Shown here: positions 19,011-27,602 of the stretch, in pieces
Layout: the number at the start of each line of letters is the position of its first letter
How positions within the stretch are numbered: position 1 is the stretch's first letter
Assembly: GCA_021795395.1 (NCBI GenBank)
Contig: JAJYPN010000002.1
Location: forward strand, 62,001 to 126,000
Direction: 5' to 3'
Source of the DNA: Pseudomonadota bacterium
GTDB lineage: Bacteria > Pseudomonadota > Gammaproteobacteria > Burkholderiales > Sulfuriferulaceae
Length of the DNA stretch: 64,000 nt
Made by a program: the position numbers and the translations under genes
The notes under the pieces: generated by a model
Told to the model about the DNA's origin: nothing
Seen by the model: only the letters and a program-made list of their open reading frames with translations
Database searches by the model: none

Positions 19011-19060
19011 CTAAGATATATTATATATATATCTTAGCTAATATTCACTGTCTCTGTCAA
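19011..19060 (-). promoter_or_regulatory. Efflux-operon promoter overlapping a perfect 27-bp inverted repeat (operator)
   Basis: On the minus strand a consensus -35 TTGACA (19060-19055) is followed after 18 bases by TAAGAT (19036-19031) as -10. The -10 lies in the right arm of a perfect inverted repeat: CTAAGATATAT (19011-19021), a 5-base centre and ATATATCTTAG (19027-19037). A bound dimer would cover the -10 and the start site, the classic layout for repression. Transcription would begin at about 19024, leaving a leader of about 180 bases before the MFS gene. The repeat is too AT-rich to act as a terminator. MarR- or TetR-type control is an inference. Confidence 0.7.
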
Positions 19061-19077
19061 GCTGGTTAATGCGCGCA

Positions 19078-19815
19078 TCAATTCTCGTCCGCTATCCAGA
19101 TCAGTGTCGCCATCCGGCCTGTCACTCCGTCGCGCCGATAGGAATAAAAACGCTGACTATCCTCGTATGTGCACCATTCTCCGCCGTAAATCCGGGTCAC
19201 TCCGATACGCTGCAAACGCAACCGCGCCAGAGCGTAAATATCCGCCAGCCATTTATCGCCGCCTTTGTTTTTAAATGCCGTTGCCGATTGCGGATGTTCG
19301 GCGACGAAGATATCCCTGACGTCGGCGCCCACTTCGAACGCCGCCGGACCGATGGCAGGCCCAAACCACGCCATGAGCTTTCCGGGCGTATATTCCATCA
19401 GGTCCACCACCTGTTCGAGCACGCCTGCCGCCAATCCCCTCCAGCCGGCATGCGCTGCCCCCACTACGCTCGCATCGTCGGCACACAACAATACCGGCAG
19501 GCAATCGGCCGTCATTACAGCACAAACCGTATTGATCCTTCTTGCAATCGCAGCATCCGCTTCCACTACTTCAGCCAGATTATCGGCATAGGCTACCGTC
19601 GAACCATGCGTCTGCTTCAGCCAATGCGGATCACCCGGAAGCTCTTCCCGCAGCAGCGTCCGGTTTTGTGCTACATCGACCGCGTTATCGCCTACGTGGC
19701 TGCCAAGATTCAGTCCGGAATACACTCCCCTGCTCACGCCGTTTATCCGTGTCGTCGACAGCGCCCTGACCCTGGAGGGGGCGGGCCAATCAGGATATAT
19801 CCATTGTTTTTGCAT
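19078..19815 (-). CDS. pgeF: Peptidoglycan editing factor PgeF (YfiH, DUF152/laccase-domain)
   Basis: 245-residue cytosolic protein of the YfiH family. In E. coli it prevents misincorporated L-Ser in peptidoglycan precursors; homologues have also been described as copper oxidases or purine nucleoside enzymes. Typical motifs are visible: LKQTHGSTV near residue 62, TADCLPVLLC, AHAGWRGLAAGV and GPAIGPAAFEVG, with the His and Cys metal-binding residues in place. It lies directly downstream of rluD (44 bases), the same order as in E. coli, and is probably co-transcribed with it. Confidence 0.9.
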   Translation of the reverse strand: MQKQWIYPDWPAPSRVRALSTTRINGVSRGVYSGLNLGSHVGDNAVDVAQNRTLLREELPGDPHWLKQTHGSTVAYADNLAEVVEADAAIARRINTVCAVMTADCLPVLLCADDASVVGAAHAGWRGLAAGVLEQVVDLMEYTPGKLMAWFGPAIGPAAFEVGADVRDIFVAEHPQSATAFKNKGGDKWLADIYALARLRLQRIGVTRIYGGEWCTYEDSQRFYSYRRDGVTGRMATLIWIADEN

Positions 19816-19859
19816 AAGGCCCCTGCAAATGATTCTCCATAGTCAGTTTACTGTTCCCG

Positions 19860-20852
19860 TTACCGTTCCCGCCTGCGATCTTCGTTATCCCTGGTCAGGC
19901 ATTCGATCAAACGGCTGAAATCATCCGGCGCATCGATGCGCCATTGCATCGTTTCACCGCTGAACGGATGTATCAAACCCAGTTCCGCCGCATGCAGCGC
20001 CTGGCGCGGAAAGCAGCGTATGCATTCCAGATCGTTCGATCGTGTACGGTTATATACCGGGTCGCCTATCAATGGATGGCCGATGGATTGCATATGCACT
20101 CTGATCTGATGTGTCCGGCCTGTTTCCAGCGTACAACGCACCAGCGTGCTGCCGATAAACCGGCATATTACCGAATAATACGTCACCGCAGTGCGTCCGT
20201 GCGCAACCACCGCCATTTTGGTACGTTGAGCGGGATGGCGACCTATCGGCGCATCGACGCATCCATCCTGGCCGATGGCTCCCTGCGCGACAGCCAAATA
20301 AATCCGTTTTACGCTGCGCGTCTGCAATTGCCTCACCAGGTGGGTTTGCGTCTCCAACGTTTTGGCGACGACCAGCAAGCCGCTGGTATCCTTATCGAGC
20401 CGGTGAACGATACCCGCTCGCGGAATATGGGTCAATTGCGGTGCATGATGCAGCAATGCATTCAACAAGGTTCCTTGCCAATTGCCGCTGCCGGGATGCA
20501 CTACCAGCCCTGCCGGTTTATTGATGACGAGCAGGGCATCGTCTTCATAAACCACGTCGAGCGCAATGGCTTCAGGTAACGCCGGCAATTCCGCCGGATG
20601 CTGTTCCGGGTGGATAAGCACGCTTTCGCCTCCCCATACCTTATCCTTGACGCTGCAAATGTGACCGTTGACCTGCACCGAAGCCTGTTTGATCCAGGCC
20701 TGAATACGGCTGCGCGAATATCGGGGCAGCAAAGCCGTCAGCGCATTATCCAATCGCGACCCCGCGCTGGACAATGGAATTTCCAGCGCGATAACGCTGT
20801 CGGTAAGCGGCTTTAATGTATAATCTGTTAACTGTTTTTCGGATGATGTCAT
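19860..20852 (-). CDS. rluD: 23S rRNA pseudouridine synthase RluD
   Basis: Makes pseudouridines in helix 69 of 23S rRNA (positions 1911, 1915 and 1917 in E. coli). The protein has an N-terminal S4 RNA-binding domain (SRLDNALTALLPRYSRSRIQ) and the catalytic motif HRLDKDTSGLLV with its Asp near residue 152. GRTHQIRVHMQSIGHPLIGD follows near the C-terminus. The ATG at 20852 (MTSSEKQ, 330 residues) is preferred. A longer frame to 20927 would run into bamD and adds residues not typical of the family. The start codon shares bases with the divergent bamD start. Confidence 0.92.
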   Translation of the reverse strand: MTSSEKQLTDYTLKPLTDSVIALEIPLSSAGSRLDNALTALLPRYSRSRIQAWIKQASVQVNGHICSVKDKVWGGESVLIHPEQHPAELPALPEAIALDVVYEDDALLVINKPAGLVVHPGSGNWQGTLLNALLHHAPQLTHIPRAGIVHRLDKDTSGLLVVAKTLETQTHLVRQLQTRSVKRIYLAVAQGAIGQDGCVDAPIGRHPAQRTKMAVVAHGRTAVTYYSVICRFIGSTLVRCTLETGRTHQIRVHMQSIGHPLIGDPVYNRTRSNDLECIRCFPRQALHAAELGLIHPFSGETMQWRIDAPDDFSRLIECLTRDNEDRRRER

Positions 20853-21639
20853 GATACGAAGTTTACTTGTTTTACTATTAATCGGGTTAACCGCCTGCGC
20901 TACCGTCAAGCCGGAGGATGATACCAAAAACTGGTCGGCGCAAAAAATCTATAGCGAAGGTATGCGGGAACTGCAAGCCGCCAACTATGAAAAGTCCGTC
21001 AAACTGTTCGATTCGCTCGAAGCGCGCTACCCCTACAGCCACTATGCCCAGCAAGCGCAACTCGAAGTCGCCTACGCGGATTACAAAAATAGCGATGCCG
21101 CATCCGCTGTGGCGGCTTGCGATCGTTTCATCAAACTTCATCCTAAAAACGAGAATATCGATTACGTTTATTATTTAAAGGGACTGGCCAATTTTCCAGC
21201 CGACAAAAACCTGTTTGCCCGTATCGCCAATCAGGATGAAACAGAACGCGATCCGACCACGACGATCAGTTCATTCAATGCTTTCCGCGAATTGACCACG
21301 CATTTTCCCGACAGCAAATATACTCCCGACGCACTGAAGCGGATGAAATATCTGGTCAATGCGCTGGCGCAGCATGAAATACATATTGCGCATTATTATT
21401 ACAACCGCAAGGCGTATGTCGCAGCCATAGACAGAGTGCAATATTCCCTGCTTCATTATCCGCTGGCGCCCGGCAACGAATTGGGGCTCGCCATCATGGT
21501 ACGTTCCTACGATGCGTTGAACATGCCCACCATGCGTGACGATACCTTGCGTGTTCTGGAAAAAAATTTTCCGAACAGCAAATATCTCAAAGAGCCGATC
21601 GATCCAGCCAAACCCTGGTGGCGATTCTGGGAGCTTTAA
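20851..21639 (+). CDS. bamD: Outer-membrane assembly lipoprotein BamD
   Basis: Essential lipoprotein of the BAM complex that folds beta-barrels into the outer membrane. The 262-residue protein has a lipoprotein signal MIRSLLVLLLIGLTAC (Cys16), then TPR repeats such as YEKSVKLFDSLEARYPYSHYAQQAQLEVAY and NSKYLKEP at the end. Length and repeat pattern match E. coli BamD (245). It is divergent from rluD, as in many proteobacteria. The two ATGs overlap in the tetranucleotide CATG at 20850-20853, so each promoter must lie inside the opposite gene. Confidence 0.93.
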   Translation: MIRSLLVLLLIGLTACATVKPEDDTKNWSAQKIYSEGMRELQAANYEKSVKLFDSLEARYPYSHYAQQAQLEVAYADYKNSDAASAVAACDRFIKLHPKNENIDYVYYLKGLANFPADKNLFARIANQDETERDPTTTISSFNAFRELTTHFPDSKYTPDALKRMKYLVNALAQHEIHIAHYYYNRKAYVAAIDRVQYSLLHYPLAPGNELGLAIMVRSYDALNMPTMRDDTLRVLEKNFPNSKYLKEPIDPAKPWWRFWEL

Positions 21640-21642
21640 CCG

Positions 21643-22317
21643 ATGAATCTCGTTTTATTCGATCTCGACAATACCTTGCTGGCAGGCGATTCCGATTACG
21701 AATGGGGCCAATTCCTCATCGAGCGCGGGATACTCGATCGCGATCTGTACGAACATCAAAACCGGAAATTTCATCAGCAATATAAAAACGGCATTCTGGA
21801 TATCCATGAATTTCTTGAATTCCAGTTGCGCCCGCTGTCACAGTTTAGCCGGCCGCAACTCGATGCCTGGCATGCCGAATATATGCAAACCAAAATCCAG
21901 CCCATGATTACGCCGGCTGCGCGCGAACTGGTTCGGAAATCTTTGCTCCAGGACAATCTAGTGGGCATCATTACCGCCACCAACAGTTTCGTTACTGCGC
22001 CGATTGCCAGAGACTTCGGCGTGAGCCATCTGATCGCTACCGAGCCGGAATTGCTGGACGGTGAATTTACCGGTCGGGTCAGCGGCATTCCCAGCTTCCG
22101 CGAAGGCAAAATCACTCGCCTGCATCAATGGCTGGAAAGCCTGGGGAAAACCTTGAACGATTTTGAGAAAAGCTGGTTTTATAGTGATTCTCTAAATGAC
22201 ATACCCTTATTGGAAAGCGTCAGCAACCCGGTTGCCGTCAATGCCGATCCGGTTTTATATGCCCATGCGCAGGAACGCGGCTGGCCGCTGATCGATCTTG
22301 GGCGCTCCAATGAATGA
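21643..22317 (+). CDS. HAD-IB family phosphatase
   Basis: 224-residue haloacid-dehalogenase-type hydrolase of the SerB-like subfamily IB. The nucleophile motif is FDLDNTLL (Asp7, Asp9), the second motif lies near IITATNSF, and the third is SDSLNDIPLLESV. HAD-IB phosphatases of this form sit next to pcnB in many betaproteobacteria. The substrate is not known; phosphoserine-like or polyol phosphates are possible. It starts three bases after bamD ends. Confidence 0.85.
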   Translation: MNLVLFDLDNTLLAGDSDYEWGQFLIERGILDRDLYEHQNRKFHQQYKNGILDIHEFLEFQLRPLSQFSRPQLDAWHAEYMQTKIQPMITPAARELVRKSLLQDNLVGIITATNSFVTAPIARDFGVSHLIATEPELLDGEFTGRVSGIPSFREGKITRLHQWLESLGKTLNDFEKSWFYSDSLNDIPLLESVSNPVAVNADPVLYAHAQERGWPLIDLGRSNE

Positions 22318-22383
22318 ATTCATGGCTTTTCCTGCTCCATATATTGAATACGAATGATGATGCATATCTGAATTCAGCATGTC

Positions 22384-23766
22384 GTGAGAAATATATCCGT
22401 ATTTATGATTAAACAATTTATGGCGCGCTTTTTCAGGCCCAACAGAATGCAAAGCGACAATGCATCGCATTTGCAGCGCATACCTGTCAGTCAGCATGGT
22501 CTGATGCGCGCCCAGATTTCGCCCTGCGCCTTAAAAGTTACCGATACCTTGCAACAAGCCGGATTTATGGCTTTTATCGTCGGTGGAGCGGTACGCGATC
22601 TATTGCTGAAATCCACTCCCAAGGATTTCGACGTCGCGACCAATGCAACGCCGGAACAGGTCCATGCCCTGTTTCGCCGTTCCCACATCATCGGTCGCCG
22701 CTTTCGGCTGGTGCATGTCATGTGCGGCAACGATACGATCGAAGTGTCCACTTTCCGAGCCAGCGCCGCGCCGGAAGAACATGGCGATCATGTGACGGAC
22801 GATACCGGTCGCATAGTTCGTGACAATGTTTTCGGCAGCCAGGAAAGCGATGCACAACGTCGCGATTTCACCGTCAACGCCCTCTATTACGATCCTGCCA
22901 ATGAAGAAATATGGGATTTTCAGGGCGGTTTGAACGATATCGAACACCGGTCCCTGCGTATTATAGGCGACGCCATGACCCGATATCGGGAAGATCCGGT
23001 GCGCATGTTACGAGCGACGCGTTTTGCTGCGAAACTCGATTTTCATATTGATGAAAGTGCCAGAACACCTTTGTCTCAGCTTGCCGACCTGCTCGGCAAT
23101 GTTCCTTCATCCCGGCTGTTCGACGAAATGCTCAAACTGCTGTTATCGGGACATTCCATGCGCGCCATAGAACAATTACGTGACGAAGGTTTGCTGCACG
23201 GCATCCTGCCGATGCTCAATGATTTGCTGGAAGAAGAATCCGGTAACCGCTTTATCGTCGAGGCCCTCAAAAATACCGATGCCCGCGTAAAAGCCGGAAA
23301 ATCGGTATCACCTGCCTTTTTATTCGCCACCTTGTTGTGGCATGAACTCCAGATTCATCATCAGACGCGGCTTGACGCCGGCGAAACCACCACGCCGGCG
23401 CTGTTTTCCGCGATGGAAGACACATTGGGACAGCAGCGCGCCCGTCTGGCGGTACCGCGTCGGCTCGATGGCATGATGAAAGAGATCTGGAGCCTGCAAC
23501 CGCGGTTTGAACAACGCTCCGGCTCGCGCCCGTTTCGCCTGCTGGGGCATCCGAGATTTCGCGCTGGATACGATTTTCTCCTGTTACGCGCCGAAAGCGG
23601 CGAAGTTCCGATGGAACTGGCCGACTGGTGGACGGAATTCCAGGCGGCAGACGAAGCGCAGCGCGCTACCATGCTCATCGCTTCCGTTGTTACCGAGCAG
23701 CCCAAGCGCCGCCGTCGCCGCAAAAAACCATCTGCAGCAGAAGTTGTTGAAATCGTTAATGAATAG
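22384..23766 (+). CDS. pcnB: Poly(A) polymerase PcnB
   Basis: Adds poly(A) tails to RNA 3' ends, marking them for decay. The nucleotidyltransferase head has FIVGGAVRDLLLKSTPKDFDV, with the catalytic GG and the Asp pair in DFDV. The tRNA-nucleotidyltransferase-like neck includes RREDPVRMLRATRFAAKL-type sequence (here YREDPVRMLRATRFAAKLDF). The protein ends in a basic tail, KRRRRRKKPS, typical of PcnB rather than CCA-adding enzymes. Starts are possible at GTG 22384 or ATG 22405. It overlaps folK by 8 bases. Confidence 0.9.
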   Translation: MRNISVFMIKQFMARFFRPNRMQSDNASHLQRIPVSQHGLMRAQISPCALKVTDTLQQAGFMAFIVGGAVRDLLLKSTPKDFDVATNATPEQVHALFRRSHIIGRRFRLVHVMCGNDTIEVSTFRASAAPEEHGDHVTDDTGRIVRDNVFGSQESDAQRRDFTVNALYYDPANEEIWDFQGGLNDIEHRSLRIIGDAMTRYREDPVRMLRATRFAAKLDFHIDESARTPLSQLADLLGNVPSSRLFDEMLKLLLSGHSMRAIEQLRDEGLLHGILPMLNDLLEEESGNRFIVEALKNTDARVKAGKSVSPAFLFATLLWHELQIHHQTRLDAGETTTPALFSAMEDTLGQQRARLAVPRRLDGMMKEIWSLQPRFEQRSGSRPFRLLGHPRFRAGYDFLLLRAESGEVPMELADWWTEFQAADEAQRATMLIASVVTEQPKRRRRRKKPSAAEVVEIVNE

Positions 23767-24280
23767 CGCAAAATCCGGTGCTATTGACGTGTTTATCGCT
23801 TTGGGCAGCAATCTGGACAACCCGATGAACCAGGTATTGCGAGCAATCGACACGATTGCATCGTTGCCGGCAACCGAACTATGCTGCCGATCGTCTCTCT
23901 ATTTCAGCAAACCGGTCGGTTATGCGGATCAGCCTGATTTTATCAATGCAGTAATAATGGTCAACACCCGACTTGCACCCAAAAAATTTCTGGCCGCCTT
24001 GCTCGCCACGGAGCAGTGCCTGGGGCGCGAGCGAAGTTTTCGTAATGCGCCCAGAATCATCGATCTCGACATCCTTTTGTATGGTCAAATGGTACTGGAC
24101 GACAGCGAACTTACGCTGCCGCACCCGCGGATGCACGAACGCGCTTTCGTGCTGATCCCCCTGCTGGAAATCGCCCCGGAAATCAGCATTCCCGGACACG
24201 GTACAGCGGCGCGCTGCCTGGAAAACAAACCGGGCCACGACGTACGGCGAATCGATGACACGGAATACACCTCACCATGA
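23759..24280 (+). CDS. folK: 2-amino-4-hydroxy-6-hydroxymethyldihydropteridine pyrophosphokinase FolK
   Basis: Transfers pyrophosphate from ATP to hydroxymethyl-dihydropterin in folate synthesis. The ATG at 23759 gives 173 residues starting MNSAKSGAIDVFIALGSNLDNP, the HPPK start motif. Later motifs are ERSFRNAPRIIDLDILLYG (substrate and Mg binding) and LPHPRMHERAFVLIPLLEI. The open frame extends upstream to 23507 inside pcnB but without HPPK-like sequence. It overlaps pcnB (8 bases) and the next gene (4 bases). Confidence 0.92.
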   Translation: MNSAKSGAIDVFIALGSNLDNPMNQVLRAIDTIASLPATELCCRSSLYFSKPVGYADQPDFINAVIMVNTRLAPKKFLAALLATEQCLGRERSFRNAPRIIDLDILLYGQMVLDDSELTLPHPRMHERAFVLIPLLEIAPEISIPGHGTAARCLENKPGHDVRRIDDTEYTSP

Positions 24281-24921
24281 ATCTTTTGGAAAATACCCCC
24301 TATATCGCCGTAGAAGGACCTATAGGCGCCGGCAAGACCAGCCTCGCCATTCGTATTGCACGTTATCTCGATGCCGAATTGTTACTCGAAAATGCAGAAG
24401 ACAATCCGTTTCTGGCGCGTTTTTATCAGGATCCGAAACGTCATGCTCTGGCGACTCAGCTGTTTTTTCTGTTTCAGCGCAGCGGGCAGGTCCATGGTCT
24501 ACGTCAGAATGATTTATTCAGGCAAGCGCTGGTAGCGGATTTTCTGCTCGACAAGGACCCCTTGTTCGCCGAAATCAATCTCGACGACGAAGAATTCCGG
24601 CTTTATCAAAAGATTTACAGCGAACTGCATTTACAGGCGCCGATCCCGACCCTGGTGATTTATCTCCAGGCGAAACCGAGCGTATTGATTAATCGCATCC
24701 GCCGGCGCGGTATCGCTCATGAAAATACTATCAGCACCGATTATCTGGAGTTGCTTTCTGAACGTTACGCGCGCTATTTTCATCGTTACGACGCCGCGCC
24801 GCTGCTGATCGTAAACTGCGAGCAATTTAATTTTGTGGACAACGACGAGCATTTTGCATTATTAATGCAGCAGATCGCCGATATGCGCAGTCCGCGGGAA
24901 TTTCTCAATCAGGCAACATGA
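24277..24921 (+). CDS. Deoxynucleoside kinase (dGK/dAK-type)
   Basis: Salvage kinase that phosphorylates deoxynucleosides, 214 residues. The P-loop is GPIGAGKT (residues 14-21). ENPFLARFYQDPKRHALATQLFFLFQR is the conserved helix pair found in bacterial deoxyadenosine/deoxyguanosine kinases, and the lid region lies near NRIRRRGIAHENTIS. Its position between folK and panB recurs in betaproteobacteria. It overlaps folK by 4 bases. Base specificity cannot be read from the sequence. Confidence 0.85.
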   Translation: MNLLENTPYIAVEGPIGAGKTSLAIRIARYLDAELLLENAEDNPFLARFYQDPKRHALATQLFFLFQRSGQVHGLRQNDLFRQALVADFLLDKDPLFAEINLDDEEFRLYQKIYSELHLQAPIPTLVIYLQAKPSVLINRIRRRGIAHENTISTDYLELLSERYARYFHRYDAAPLLIVNCEQFNFVDNDEHFALLMQQIADMRSPREFLNQAT

Positions 24922-24934
24922 AAGGACATAGGTC

Positions 24935-25738
24935 ATGAGCAATCTCTTGAAATTACAACAGCGTGCCGACGCAGGAGAAAAACTCGCTTTCCTGACGGCC
25001 TACGATGCGAGTTTTGCCGCTTTGATGCAAACCTCGGGCGTCGATGCCGTCCTGGTAGGCGATACGCTGGGCATGGTCATACAGGGGCAGCGATCTACCC
25101 TGCCCGTCACCCTCGCCGACATCACCTATCATACCGCCGCTGTCGCCCGCGGCGCTCCCGATACCTTTATCATCGCCGACTTGCCGTTCGGCAGTTATCA
25201 GGCCAACCCCGCGCAAGCGCTGCAATCGGCAGCAACGCTGATGGCGGCCGGTGCGCATTGCATCAAGCTCGAAGGCGGCGCAGTCATGGCGAATACGGTA
25301 GCCTTCCTGACTGCTCGCGGTATTCCGGTATGCGGTCATCTCGGGCTATTGCCGCAATCGGTGCATGCGATCGGCGGCTACAAAGTCCAGGCAAAAACCG
25401 CCGCTGCAGCGCAACAGTTGATCGACGATGCCAAACTCCTCGCCCGAAGCGGCGCGTGCATGATCGTAGTGGAAGCGATACCGTCACAGGTAGCCAAAGC
25501 GGTCACCTCGGCAATAACTGTTCCTGTCATCGGCATAGGCGCCGGCGCCGATTGTAACGGTCAGGTGCTGGTCATTTATGATCTCTTAGGCATATCGCCC
25601 GGAAAAACGCCGCGTTTCGCCCGAAATTTCATGGCGGAATCATCCGGCATCGCTGCTGCCATCTCGGCGTATGTAGCAGCCGTTAAAAATGTCTCGTTTC
25701 CCGCCGCCGAACACTGCTATTTGGCCGATCCGTCATGA
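24935..25738 (+). CDS. panB: 3-methyl-2-oxobutanoate hydroxymethyltransferase PanB
   Basis: First step of pantothenate synthesis: adds a hydroxymethyl group from methylene-tetrahydrofolate to alpha-ketoisovalerate. The 267-residue protein shows TAYDASFAALMQTSGVDAVLVGDTLGMV (metal site Asp), KLEGG, GHLGLLPQSVHAIGGYKVQ, and the glutamate region IVVEAIPSQVAK. Good ribosome-binding sequence (AAAGGACATAGG) lies before it. It overlaps panC by 4 bases. Confidence 0.94.
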   Translation: MSNLLKLQQRADAGEKLAFLTAYDASFAALMQTSGVDAVLVGDTLGMVIQGQRSTLPVTLADITYHTAAVARGAPDTFIIADLPFGSYQANPAQALQSAATLMAAGAHCIKLEGGAVMANTVAFLTARGIPVCGHLGLLPQSVHAIGGYKVQAKTAAAAQQLIDDAKLLARSGACMIVVEAIPSQVAKAVTSAITVPVIGIGAGADCNGQVLVIYDLLGISPGKTPRFARNFMAESSGIAAAISAYVAAVKNVSFPAAEHCYLADPS

Positions 25739-26562
25739 AAACCCTGCAAACCATTGCACAGTTACGCGCCTGGCGGGCAAGAAACGCTGACGTAGCCTTT
25801 GTTCCGACCATGGGCAATTTGCATCAGGGTCACCTTGCGCTGGTCAACCTCGCTCGCCAGAATGCTCAGAACGTCGTAGTCAGTATTTTCGTCAATCCGC
25901 TGCAATTCGGCGCCAATGAGGACTTCGCCCATTATCCCCGAACCTTGGCGCAGGATACGGCGATTTTGAGCGAAATAAAAGCAGGCGTCATTTTTGCGCC
26001 GAATGTCGACGAATTGTTTCCGGGCCCGCAACGCTATCATATCGAAGTACCGCCTCTCGCCGATGAACTCTGTGGCCGGTTTCGGCCCGGACATTTTCGC
26101 GGGGTAGCAACTATCGTCATGAAATTATTCAATCTGGTTCAGCCGAGGGTCGCCGTATTCGGTAAAAAGGATTATCAGCAATTGACTATCCTGCGCGCCA
26201 TGGCGCACGATTTTGCCGTACCCGTATCCATTATCGCAGGAGAAACCGTACGTACGGCGGACGGTCTGGCGCTGTCTTCCCGAAACCGTTATCTGGCTGC
26301 GTCCGAGCGCCAGGATGCCGCTTTTCTTTATACATGCCTGGTAAACATCAAAGCGCGGATATTGAAAGGCGAACGCAATTATGCCGAACTCGAACAGGAA
26401 ACGCAGATACTGTTGACCGCCAAAGGCTGGCGCGTCGATTACGTCAGCGTGCGCAACCGGGATTTAAGCTGTGCCGACGCAAACAGCCGGCAATTGGTGG
26501 TGCTGGCGGCGGCGCATCTGGGGCGCACGCGACTGATAGACAACCTGGAAATCGATATTTAA
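25735..26562 (+). CDS. panC: Pantothenate synthetase PanC
   Basis: Joins pantoate and beta-alanine using ATP. The 275-residue protein carries VPTMGNLHQGHLALV (the HIGH-like nucleotide-binding motif), FVNPLQFGANEDFAHYPRT, FGKKDYQQL and the KMSKS-like region GLALSSRNRYL. It overlaps panB by 4 bases and ends the folate/pantothenate run. A weak 6-bp hairpin (AACCGC/GCGGTT at 26568-26583) lies just after the stop. Confidence 0.94.
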   Translation: MKTLQTIAQLRAWRARNADVAFVPTMGNLHQGHLALVNLARQNAQNVVVSIFVNPLQFGANEDFAHYPRTLAQDTAILSEIKAGVIFAPNVDELFPGPQRYHIEVPPLADELCGRFRPGHFRGVATIVMKLFNLVQPRVAVFGKKDYQQLTILRAMAHDFAVPVSIIAGETVRTADGLALSSRNRYLAASERQDAAFLYTCLVNIKARILKGERNYAELEQETQILLTAKGWRVDYVSVRNRDLSCADANSRQLVVLAAAHLGRTRLIDNLEIDI

Positions 26563-26669
26563 CCTGAAACCGCAGTCGCGGTTCCATCCGGCGCCAGGTG
26601 TGATCGGCGGCAGGAAAATCCAGCATTCATGCAGCCTTACCAGGTAGATAAGCAGTCGACCGCGAACGA

Positions 26670-27587
26670 TTATTTTCCTGCCGCCAGTTGCGCCTTGATC
26701 GCCTTATCGTCGGCCGCCGACAACACGCCGCCGTCCTTGACGATCGCGTCTTCGGTTTTTTTGTTCATCACGATAATGCTGATGCGACGATTGACCGGAT
26801 TGAAAGGGTCCGCTTTATCGAACGGTATCGCCGACGCCAGCCCTACCACCCGCAATACCTTATTTTCATCCATTCCGCCCGCGATCAATTCGCGTCTCGA
26901 TGCATTCGCTCTGTCGGTCGATAATTCCCAGTTGCTGTACGCCGTACCGCCATTGGCGTAGGGCGTCGCGTCGGTATGCCCTGACAGGCTGATCTTATTC
27001 GGTACCGTATTAAGCATTTTTCCTATCTCATGAAGGATGACTTTGGTATAAGGTTGCAATTCGGCGCTGGCAGAAGCAAACATCGGCCGGTTTTTTTCAT
27101 CGACGATCTGGATGCGCAAACCTTCGGTGGTGATGTCGAGCAATAGTTGTTTCTTGAATTGCTTGAGCAGCGGATTGGCATTGATAGCCGTTTCAATCTG
27201 CGCTTTCAGCCCTTTCAGGCGTTCGGTTTCCATCTTCTCCAGATCCGCTTGCGCACTTTTCAGATCGTAGGTCTTTTTTTGGATCGGATCGATCGCTTTG
27301 TTAACCTGCCCGTCCTCGCGCGTCAGATCCTTGCCACCTCCCTTGATGATGCTGGAACTGTCGCCGCTACCCGTTCCGCCCTCCATCGCAACCCGCAAGG
27401 GCGTAGAAAAATAGGCGGCTATGCCTTTCAAATCGCCTTTGGTGGTAGAACCCAGCAACCACATCAGCAGGAAAAACGCCATCATGGCAGTCACAAAATC
27501 CGCGTAAGCGATTTTCCATGCGCCGCCGTGGCGGCTGCCGGATACCTTTTTGATACGTTTAATAATGATGGGGCGAACTTCGGCCAT
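26670..27587 (-). CDS. motB: Flagellar motor stator protein MotB
   Basis: Proton-channel partner of MotA that anchors the stator to peptidoglycan. The 305-residue protein starts with a basic segment and one membrane helix, KIAYADFVTAMMAFFLLMWLLGS, with the essential proton-carrying Asp30. A periplasmic plug and linker follow, then an OmpA-like peptidoglycan-binding domain (SLSGHTDATPYANGG and DRANASRRELI). The Asp in an ADF context points to proton drive. The gene lies 15 bases after motA and is convergent with panC. Confidence 0.93.
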   Translation of the reverse strand: MAEVRPIIIKRIKKVSGSRHGGAWKIAYADFVTAMMAFFLLMWLLGSTTKGDLKGIAAYFSTPLRVAMEGGTGSGDSSSIIKGGGKDLTREDGQVNKAIDPIQKKTYDLKSAQADLEKMETERLKGLKAQIETAINANPLLKQFKKQLLLDITTEGLRIQIVDEKNRPMFASASAELQPYTKVILHEIGKMLNTVPNKISLSGHTDATPYANGGTAYSNWELSTDRANASRRELIAGGMDENKVLRVVGLASAIPFDKADPFNPVNRRISIIVMNKKTEDAIVKDGGVLSAADDKAIKAQLAAGK

Positions 27588-27602
27588 GATTTTCCTGCCT
27601 GC

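Noticed and set aside
19011-19037. The AT-rich palindrome as a terminator of pgeF
   Set aside because: It follows no GC-rich stem pattern and coincides with a consensus promoter reading toward the efflux genes, so an operator fits better.
26568-26583. Terminator after panC
   Set aside because: The stem is only 6 bp and is followed by CCATCC rather than a T run, so it does not qualify as an intrinsic terminator.
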